Source: DASQHW01 sp038238245 (GTDB taxonomy: Bacteria; Actinomycetota; Acidimicrobiia; IMCC26256; PALSA-610). Taken from it: a stretch of 64,000 bases of DNA. Shown one piece after another: positions 58,224-64,000 of the stretch (position 1 is its first letter; each line of letters starts with the position of its first letter). Below the pieces are notes generated by a model. It was not told the origin of the DNA, made no database searches, and saw only the letters and a program-made list of their open reading frames with translations. The DNA lies in the NCBI GenBank assembly GCA_038238245.1, contig JBBRXX010000002.1:141688-205687 (forward strand), in the 5' to 3' direction. The translations under genes were made by a program, and so were the position numbers.

Positions 58224-59837
58224 TCAGTCGAGGTGGCGGCGCATGACCTTGCCGGTTGCGTTGCGGGGGAGCGCATCGACGAACTCGACCTCGCGCGGCA
58301 CCTTGAAGCGCGCGAGGTTGGCGCGGACGTGGTCGCGCACGTCGTCGACGCCGAGCTGCGCACCCGCGCGGGGCACGACGAACGCCTTGAGGCGTTGGCC
58401 GAACTCCGCGTCGGGCACGCCGATCACCGCCGCTTCGACGACGTCCGGGTGCTGCGCGATCACGTCTTCGACTTCGGCGGGGAACACGTTCTCTCCGCCG
58501 GAGATGATCATGTCGTCGTCGCGGCCTTCCACGAACAAGAGGCCGGCCGCGTCGCGGTGGCCGGTGTCGCCGGTGTGCATGAATCCGTCGACGATCGCCT
58601 TCGTGGCTCCGTCGGTGTAACCGTCGAACGACAGCGGGCTCCGGACGAAGATGCGGCCGGTCTCGCCCGGCGCGACGTCACGATCCTGGTCGTCGAGCAG
58701 ACGGACCTCGGTGCCGTGCGGCGGCCGTCCGGCGGTGGTCGGCGCGGTTCGGAGATCGTCGGGGACGGCCACCGACACCGCGCCGACCTCGGTCGAGCCG
58801 TAGAGGTTGTACACGACGTCGCCGAACACGTTCATGAACCGCGTCGCGAGATCGCCGGGGAGCGCCGAGCCCGACAGCGGCACGACGCGCAGCGACGAGG
58901 TGTTGTAGCGCATCCGCACCTCTTCCGGCAGCTCGAGGATGCGCGACAACATCACCGGTACTGCGACGAGTACCTGCGCGCGGTGCCATTCGATCGATGC
59001 GAGCGTGTGCTCGGGGTCGAAAGAACGCTCGAGCACCATGGTGTCGCCGAGCATCAGGCTGACCATGGCGTTGGTCAAGCCCCAGGAGTGGAAGCACGGT
59101 GCCGCGATGACCATCGTTTCGCGTGCCCGGTACGGGATGCGCTCGAGCACGCCGATCCCGCCGAGGGGATCGGACGGCCGGCCCTGCAACGCCCCCTTCG
59201 GCGCGCCTGTGGTGCCGGACGTGAGGATGATCGTGCGGCCCTCGCGAGCGGGTCGCGGAAGCCCGGGACCTTCGTGGTGTGAGGCGATCAGGCCGTCGAT
59301 CGTGGGCTGCTCGTGATCCGCATTGCTGCCTGTGTCGGTCCATGCGAGCACCCGCGTCGCGACGCCGGCGTCGAGCGCGATCGGCGTGAACTCGTCGTCG
59401 TGCACGAGGACGCGTGCGCCCTCGCGTTGCATCACGTCTCGGACCTGCGGGGCCGAGAAGCCCGTGTTGAGGAACAGCACGTTCACGCCGAGCTTGGCGA
59501 GCGCGCCGGTGACGTCGAAGAAAGAGCGGCTGTTGCGGCACAGGACGCCGACCGTGTCACCTGCGACTACGCCGATGTCGCCGAGCCCGCGTGCGAGCGC
59601 GTCGGTTCGGTGGTCGAGCTCGGCGAACGTGAGCGGCCCCACCTCGTCGACGAGTGCAATCCGCGAGTCGAAGCGAGCGGCGGTGATTGCAAAGAGGGCG
59701 GCCAGGCTCGGTCCCCAGTGCCGCACCGCGGACGCGATCCGCAGCATCCGGCTGGGCGGCTCCGGATGGAGGACACCCGCGCGCGCGAGCACGGCGGCCG
59801 CGCGCGCAGCCTCGGTCAACCGATCGAACGGACCCAC
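58224..59837 (-). CDS. AMP-dependent acyl-CoA synthetase/ligase
   Basis: A 537-residue adenylate-forming ligase activating a carboxylic acid to acyl-CoA through acyl-AMP. The core motifs are P-loop TSGTTGAPKGA, YGSTE, TGDTGHRD, the hinge GRDDDMIISGGENVFP and the catalytic Lys in NATGKVM. It is of the size and style of actinobacterial FadD enzymes; chain length is unknown. GTG/ATG start at 59837. It reads toward the NMO gene, 15 bp apart. Confidence 0.92.
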   Translation of the reverse strand: MGPFDRLTEAARAAAVLARAGVLHPEPPSRMLRIASAVRHWGPSLAALFAITAARFDSRIALVDEVGPLTFAELDHRTDALARGLGDIGVVAGDTVGVLCRNSRSFFDVTGALAKLGVNVLFLNTGFSAPQVRDVMQREGARVLVHDDEFTPIALDAGVATRVLAWTDTGSNADHEQPTIDGLIASHHEGPGLPRPAREGRTIILTSGTTGAPKGALQGRPSDPLGGIGVLERIPYRARETMVIAAPCFHSWGLTNAMVSLMLGDTMVLERSFDPEHTLASIEWHRAQVLVAVPVMLSRILELPEEVRMRYNTSSLRVVPLSGSALPGDLATRFMNVFGDVVYNLYGSTEVGAVSVAVPDDLRTAPTTAGRPPHGTEVRLLDDQDRDVAPGETGRIFVRSPLSFDGYTDGATKAIVDGFMHTGDTGHRDAAGLLFVEGRDDDMIISGGENVFPAEVEDVIAQHPDVVEAAVIGVPDAEFGQRLKAFVVPRAGAQLGVDDVRDHVRANLARFKVPREVEFVDALPRNATGKVMRRHLD

Positions 59838-59846
59838 GAGGTGATG

Positions 59847-61196
59847 TTACGAGCCCGGGGTGTTCTGGAGATCCGTGAGCGCCTTCCAGTGACCGTAGGG
59901 AGGAAGTGACGAATCGAACTCGCTGAGTCGCGCCGTGTCATCGATGTCGTACTTGCCTTGGTGCAACGACGCGTATTGACCGCCGTCCATGTTGTGCACC
60001 GGGCCGATGTTGTCGACCGCGTTCACCCAGGTGTCGTTGTTCAGGTTCGGTCCCGCCTTGGTCGCGATCTCGGCGAACAGCGTGACCATCTGGCACGCGT
60101 CCTTGATGGCGCCGTTCGTGTCGAGCGTCTTGCCACCCGGAGCCGGGATGACCACCGTGGAGTCAGGCGCGTCCTTGCCCGTCTGCTCCTTGTAGATGCG
60201 AGAGCACGTCTTCCAGTTCTCGCTCTTGTCGGTCTCCGCGTCGGTCGGGCCCTGCGCGCTGAGGATGCCCTCGTAGGGATTGGGCTTCAGGTGGCCTTGG
60301 GTCTCCTGTTGGCCGAACTCCTCGACATCACCGACATCGGTGAGCAGCACGACGTCCGGCATCTCCTTGCGGACCTTCTCGATGAACTGCTTCGACGCCA
60401 CCTGCGTGCCGGTGACGAACAACGCATTGGTGCCCTCGGATTTCCACCGCTCGATGAAGCTGTCGAGCTGCGATTGCGCAGCAGTGGTGTCGCTGCCCGC
60501 GATCTGCAGGATTGCCTTCGAGCCGGTCTCGACACCGAGCTTCTGGAGTGCAGGCACGACACTGCTCGTCACGATCTTGGCACTCGCCGTTTCGCCGAGC
60601 ACGCCGACCTTCTTGCCATCGAGGGTGTGGCTCTTCACGAGGAGATCTGCGAGCGTGCTGATGGTGCGCTCCGGGGTTCGGCCCGGATAGATGATCAGCC
60701 CCGCCGGCGACTTGTTGATGATCTCCTGCGACAACATGAACGCGAACAGCACGGTCTTGTGTCGCTTCGCGATGCAGGTCTGCGTGTTCCCGGAAGGATC
60801 GAAGAGGTTGCCGATGACGGCAAAGACCTTGTCGTCGTCGGTAAACGTCGTGCAGATCGACGCGAGCCGCTGCGCGTCCGGGATCGGGCAGAACTTGTGG
60901 AACACGGGGACGATCTTGCGACCGTTGATCCCACCCTTGGCATTGATGTCGTCGATGTACGCCTTGTAGTTCTGTTCCTGGTCGACGCGGAGCTGGTCGA
61001 CGAACTGCGTGATGCAATCGAAGTCCGAGAGCGAGATCCCGAGCTTGATCTCATTCGCGGTGACCCCGGTGCCGAGCGCGGTCGAGAGCGCGCTCGGCGC
61101 CTTGGTACTGCCGGGCGTCGTGCCCGTCTTGGAGCTGCTCCCGCAGGCAGCAAGGACCACGACGATGCCCACGAGCACGAGCCGCCGAACGCGCAT
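59847..61196 (-). CDS. Branched-chain amino-acid type periplasmic substrate-binding lipoprotein
   Basis: A 449-residue lipoprotein of the Leu/Ile/Val-binding family. Signal peptide RRLVLVGIVVVLAACG with lipobox LAAC (Cys18), a Ser/Thr/Gly linker, then the two-lobed fold (IKLGISLSDFDCI, GINGRKIVPVFHKFCP, NGAIKDACQ near the end). It is an orphan here: no LivHMGF partners are visible. The acyl-CoA ligase follows its stop by 9 nt. GGGAGG precedes ATG 61196. Confidence 0.88.
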   Translation of the reverse strand: MRVRRLVLVGIVVVLAACGSSSKTGTTPGSTKAPSALSTALGTGVTANEIKLGISLSDFDCITQFVDQLRVDQEQNYKAYIDDINAKGGINGRKIVPVFHKFCPIPDAQRLASICTTFTDDDKVFAVIGNLFDPSGNTQTCIAKRHKTVLFAFMLSQEIINKSPAGLIIYPGRTPERTISTLADLLVKSHTLDGKKVGVLGETASAKIVTSSVVPALQKLGVETGSKAILQIAGSDTTAAQSQLDSFIERWKSEGTNALFVTGTQVASKQFIEKVRKEMPDVVLLTDVGDVEEFGQQETQGHLKPNPYEGILSAQGPTDAETDKSENWKTCSRIYKEQTGKDAPDSTVVIPAPGGKTLDTNGAIKDACQMVTLFAEIATKAGPNLNNDTWVNAVDNIGPVHNMDGGQYASLHQGKYDIDDTARLSEFDSSLPPYGHWKALTDLQNTPGS

Positions 61197-61236
61197 GTCG
61201 ACCTCCCGACCAAGAATGTCACGAGACTGTAAGCCG

Positions 61237-61242
61237 TAGCAT
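61237..61242 (+). promoter_or_regulatory. -10 element of the LmbE gene
   Basis: TAGCAT, 6 nt before GTG 61249; predicted leaderless. Confidence 0.5.
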
Positions 61243-61248
61243 CGGTTC

Positions 61249-62019
61249 GTGGCGACCAGTCCCGGCAACGCGATCACATGGGGAGTGCTGCCCGATGCTT
61301 GCCTCGACCGTGTCGTCGCGTGTTCGCCGCACTTCGACGATGCCGCGCTCGGAGCCGCGCATCTCTTGCTGGCCCATCCTGGTTCGACGGTGGTCACAGT
61401 GTTCGGCGGCCGGCCCGCGCGCTACCCCGATCCGCCCACGGAGTGGGACGCACTGGGTGGGTTCCGCGCGGACGACGACGTGGTGGGACTGCGGCGTGAG
61501 GAGGATCGTGCCGCCATGGAGGTGCTCGACGCGCGACCCGTCTGGCTCGACTTCGTGGACCATCAGTATCTCGCACGCGACGAGCGGCCCGAGCCCAAGG
61601 AGATCGCGGTCGCGCTCGAAACGGCGCTCGACGCCGTGCGGCCGACCGCCGTCTTCCTTCCGATGGGTCTCGCGAATCCCGACCACGTGTCGACGCACGA
61701 CGCCGGCATGGTTCTCGCCGCGCGCCGGCGCGATCTCACGTGGTTCTGTTACGAGGACAGCGGATACAAGCACATTCCAGGAATGCTGGCGTGGCGGATC
61801 GCCAAGCTGTTTCGTTCCGAGTTGTGGCCGACACCGATGGTGGTGCCGGTCGTTCCCGACAATGCCCGCAAGCGCGGGGCGATCGAGTGCTACCGGTCGC
61901 AACTGCCGCCGCTCGATCGTGACCATGCGCTCGGTGCGCGCATCGGCGGTAACGTTCCCGAGCAGTTCTGGTTGTTGGCGCCGCCGCCTCCCGGTTGGGA
62001 GCGGATGCGGGAGATGTGA
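61249..62019 (+). CDS. LmbE/PIG-L-type deacetylase
   Basis: A 256-residue zinc deacetylase-fold protein. ACSPHFDDAALGAA places His28, Asp30 and Asp31 as the metal site (AHPDD in the family), and NPDHVSTHDAGM is the second His motif. Family members remove N-acetyl groups from sugar derivatives such as in mycothiol or glycopeptide synthesis; the target here is not evident. It precedes the PhyH gene by 2 nt. Confidence 0.88.
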   Translation: MATSPGNAITWGVLPDACLDRVVACSPHFDDAALGAAHLLLAHPGSTVVTVFGGRPARYPDPPTEWDALGGFRADDDVVGLRREEDRAAMEVLDARPVWLDFVDHQYLARDERPEPKEIAVALETALDAVRPTAVFLPMGLANPDHVSTHDAGMVLAARRRDLTWFCYEDSGYKHIPGMLAWRIAKLFRSELWPTPMVVPVVPDNARKRGAIECYRSQLPPLDRDHALGARIGGNVPEQFWLLAPPPPGWERMREM

Positions 62020-62021
62020 CG

Positions 62022-62873
62022 ATGACGATGCGGGTACCGGTGCTCGAACCCGATGCGGCCATCGACGAAGTCGAGGCGGCGGTACGCGAGGCCGGTTGCG
62101 CGGTCGTCGAACGGCTCGCGACGGTCGAGCAGATGAATGCCATCGAGTCCGAGCTCGAGCCGTTCCTCGCTGCAACGGCGACCGGTGGTGACGACTTCAC
62201 CGGCTTCGAGACGCGGCGAACCGGCGCGTTGCTCGCACGCTCGGTCGGCTTCCGTGATCTCGCTGCGCATCCGGTCGTCGTCGGGGTGCTCGATCGCGTG
62301 CTCGGCGATCACGCGACGAGCTACCAGCTACACCTCACGCAGGTGATCGACATCGGACCGGGCGCGCCCGCGCAGATCGTGCATCGTGACCAGTGGGCGT
62401 TCGACTTCTTCCCGTTCCCCACCGGATTCGAGGTCGAGTGCCACACGATGTGGGCGATGACCGACTTCACCGAGGAGAACGGCGCGACACGCGTCATTCC
62501 CGGGAGCCATCGCTGGGAAGACAAGCTGCGGCCGTCCGTCGACGACACGATCGCGGCCGAGATGCCGAAAGGCTCGGTGCTGCTGTACGTCGGATCGCTG
62601 TATCACGGCGGGGGAGCGAACCACTCGCCGGCACCGCGGCGCGGTGTCAACGTGGGCTACACGTTGTCGTGGTTGCGCCAGGAGGAGAACCAGTACCTCG
62701 CGTGCCCGCCCGACGTCGCGCGTGAGCTTCCCGAGGATCTCGCACGGCTCGCCGGGTACCGCCGAGGCGCGTACGCGCTCGGCTACTACGGCGACCTGCA
62801 CGACCCGTTCGACGCAGTGCGTGGCGAATCGTCCGACGGTCCCGCCACGTTCTCGCCGGTGCCCCGCAGCTGA
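62022..62873 (+). CDS. Phytanoyl-CoA dioxygenase (PhyH)-family Fe(II)/2-oxoglutarate enzyme
   Basis: A 283-residue dioxygenase. The metal triad is visible as His121-x-Asp123 (HRDQW) and distal His195 (YHGGGANHS), with Arg206/207 as the 2-oxoglutarate ligand (APRRGV); SHRWEDKLRPS is a conserved loop. Substrate unknown; bacterial PhyH enzymes hydroxylate lipids or natural products. It begins 2 nt after LmbE, so the pair is probably one transcript. Confidence 0.88.
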   Translation: MTMRVPVLEPDAAIDEVEAAVREAGCAVVERLATVEQMNAIESELEPFLAATATGGDDFTGFETRRTGALLARSVGFRDLAAHPVVVGVLDRVLGDHATSYQLHLTQVIDIGPGAPAQIVHRDQWAFDFFPFPTGFEVECHTMWAMTDFTEENGATRVIPGSHRWEDKLRPSVDDTIAAEMPKGSVLLYVGSLYHGGGANHSPAPRRGVNVGYTLSWLRQEENQYLACPPDVARELPEDLARLAGYRRGAYALGYYGDLHDPFDAVRGESSDGPATFSPVPRS

Positions 62874-62933
62874 CGCTCATCCGTTCTCGGCGGCGCTGCG
62901 AACAACCCAGCGACGTTCGCGAAGGAGGGAATC

Positions 62934-63347
62934 ATGGCGGCATCCGACGAGGCAGTGGTCCGACGGTTCTACGAGCAGATGAACAACGAACGGAAGAACG
63001 AGCTCGCGGGTGAGCTCTTCACCGACGACCACGTCATGCACGATCCGCAGTTGCAGGCCGGCGTCGGCCCGGCCGGCATGGCCGAGGCGATCTCCGTGTA
63101 TCAGAACGGCGTCGACGGGCACTGGAACATCGAAGAGATCTTCTCGACGGGTGACCGGGTGGTCGTGCGCTGGACCGGCACCGGCACGCATGTCGGCGAG
63201 GTCAACGGCATACCGCCGACCGGCAAGAAGGTTCGTGTCGACGCAATCGCGATCCACCGCATGCGCGGCGGCAAGATCGCGGAGACGTGGGAGGTCTGGG
63301 ACACGTTGGGCTTCCTGCAAGGACTCGGTGTGGTGCCGAAGTCCTGA
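62934..63347 (+). CDS. SnoaL-like ester cyclase/NTF2-fold protein
   Basis: A 137-residue protein of the ester-cyclase-type SnoaL group: VVRRFYEQMNNERKNELAGELFTDDHVMHDP is the typical opening helix, followed by GDRVVVRWTGTGTHVGEVNGIPPTGKKVRVDAIAIHRMRGGKIAETWEVWD. A fine match for the family; reaction unknown. GAAGGAGGG precedes ATG 62934. Confidence 0.88.
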   Translation: MAASDEAVVRRFYEQMNNERKNELAGELFTDDHVMHDPQLQAGVGPAGMAEAISVYQNGVDGHWNIEEIFSTGDRVVVRWTGTGTHVGEVNGIPPTGKKVRVDAIAIHRMRGGKIAETWEVWDTLGFLQGLGVVPKS

Positions 63348-63419
63348 GCGCGTCGCACGGGCCGCCGTTTCGAGGCGCTTTGTCTCGCCCAGTCCTGACC
63401 AGTACCATGGCTGGTCCGC

Positions 63420-63496
<77 letters not shown>

Positions 63497-63513
63497 ACGA
63501 ATAACCCTGGTCA

Positions 63514-63545
63514 GAGGGGGTTTCCGAACAGACGGAGGCCCCCTC
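63514..63545 (+). terminator. Hairpin downstream of the tRNA
   Basis: GAGGGGG (63514-63520) with CCCCCTC (63539-63545) and inner CCG/CGG pairing; 17 nt past the tRNA. No U-run. Confidence 0.6.
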
Positions 63546-63769
63546 GATCGCGAGAACAACCGCCAAAATGTACACGGTGGGCATGACGGTGATCTTGCGC
63601 GAATGGCGCGGCCGCGCGGCGTGAATGCGGTCAGAGGAATATCCAGCCCACTTTCATGCCCACGTCCGTCCCGGAGCCACGAAGGGTCGAGTGGTTCCTC
63701 GGCGCCTGCAGCTCGTGCGCAGCATCGGTGAGCAGGTTGAGTTCACGGTGCACACACGATGGAGTTTCA

Positions 63770-63898
63770 ATGGACGCTGTCATACGGTTTGCTGGCAGTG
63801 CACCCAATCGCGCTGTCGTCGAGCCCGACGCCATCGCCGCGCTCGATGACTTCGATCCGTTCGTGGTCCATCATCGGGTGATCGACATCATCGAATAG
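63770..63898 (+). CDS. Possible 42-residue small protein
   Basis: MDAVIRFAGSAPNRAVVEPD then acidic AIAALDDFDPFVVHHRVIDI and IE. GGAG sits 5 nt before ATG 63770. Composition is protein-like with a charged helix, but length and isolation make it weak. Confidence 0.3.
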   Translation: MDAVIRFAGSAPNRAVVEPDAIAALDDFDPFVVHHRVIDIIE

Positions 63899-63911
63899 AC
63901 GCTGACGGCCG

Positions 63912-63917
63912 TAACAT
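63912..63917 (+). promoter_or_regulatory. -10 element of the SRPBCC gene
   Basis: TAACAT, 6 nt before ATG 63924; predicted leaderless. Confidence 0.45.
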
Positions 63918-63923
63918 TCGGGG

Positions 63924-64000
63924 ATGCCGCGCACGGACACTGCGTCTCGCGTTATCTCCGCGCCGCTCGCGCAGGTGTACGCGGCGCTCGTCGATTGGGA
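63924..64000 (+). CDS. SRPBCC/AHSA1-like protein, N-terminal fragment (runs off the window)
   Basis: Only 25 residues are visible: MPRTDTASRVISAPLAQVYA then ALVDW. The T-A-S-R-x-I-x-A-P-x-x-x-V-Y-x-A-L motif is the opening strand-helix of START-like SRPBCC proteins (Aha1 C-terminal-like). Truncated by the window end. Confidence 0.65.
   Translation, partial: MPRTDTASRVISAPLAQVYAALVDW

Larger units (their letters stand above)
63546..63923. other. 378-bp stretch with one weak small frame and no clear gene
   Basis: Apart from the small frame at 63770 I see no protein-like sequence, tRNA or strong repeat. The frames reading into it from both sides look like chance translations. Confidence 0.4.

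Overview
The window is high-GC, gene-dense chromosomal DNA from an actinobacterium. This rests on the gene set: polyphosphate glucokinase, short-form 6-phosphogluconate dehydrogenase, an Rpf-type transglycosylase, coiled-coil NlpC/P60 endopeptidase, the fused two-part ethylmalonyl-CoA pathway enzymes and a MauE/DUF4395 pair. It also rests on a striking number of start codons that sit only 5-8 nt behind a TANNNT -10 hexamer, i.e. apparent leaderless genes. An Acidimicrobiia-like lineage is plausible but cannot be proven from the sequence. I see no phage, insertion sequence, integrase or CRISPR array; the region reads as core/shell chromosome with short intergenic gaps.

Layout. 1-7.3 kb: sugar metabolism (zwf end, GMC oxidoreductase, gnd-ppgK operon, GH15 glycosidase, and an alpha/beta-hydrolase fused to a thioredoxin). 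7.3-10.5 kb: a minus-strand operon of NlpC/P60 endopeptidase, selD and a small helical protein, then a thioredoxin-like protein. 10.6-16.1 kb: dienelactone hydrolase, a cysteine-less rhodanese, a MarR/ClC divergent pair with a shared operator, metallo-beta-lactamase-fold protein, an Asn/Ser-rich surface protein, and a phosphotransferase. 16.2-26.7 kb: three enzymes that fit the ethylmalonyl-CoA pathway (malyl-CoA-lyase-like, methylsuccinyl-CoA dehydrogenase-like, MaoC hydratase) interleaved with a methionyl-tRNA synthetase preceded by a putative Met-codon attenuator, a GDSL hydrolase, an ABC exporter and a second acyl-CoA dehydrogenase. 26.7-28.6 kb: a structured non-coding stretch, SnoaL-like protein, fluoride riboswitch plus crcB, and a probably autoregulated unknown gene.

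28.6-39.6 kb: a DrrAB-like exporter with a frameshift in its ATPase, an MBL/flavin reductase/MauE group, DUF4395 and VOC proteins, a PAS-GGDEF protein, a divergent FtsH-like protease, an ECF sigma factor with its probable partner, and an Rpf-like protein. 39.7-51 kb: an asymmetric heterodimeric ABC exporter, cytochrome P450, a methyltransferase-DinB fusion, a DapB-fold reductase, SDR, DNA-3-methyladenine glycosylase, glutathione peroxidase, phosphotransferase and an MDR oxidoreductase. 51-55.1 kb: a two-component system divergent from a secreted repeat protein and a trypsin-like protease. 55.2-64 kb: VOC protein, a single-chain phenylalanyl-tRNA-synthetase-like protein with its own possible leader, nitronate monooxygenase, acyl-CoA ligase, a lipoprotein solute-binding protein, LmbE deacetylase, PhyH dioxygenase, SnoaL protein, an initiator tRNA-Met, and the start of an SRPBCC protein.

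Functional threads: pentose-phosphate/glucose entry (zwf, gnd, ppgK, GH15); acyl-CoA and C2-assimilation chemistry (ethylmalonyl-CoA enzymes, two acyl-CoA dehydrogenases, acyl-CoA ligase); translation (MetRS, PheRS-like, initiator tRNA); and cell-envelope/export functions. The most unusual signals are the MetRS leader, the PheRS-like single-chain protein, and divergent promoters whose -10 boxes overlap each other.
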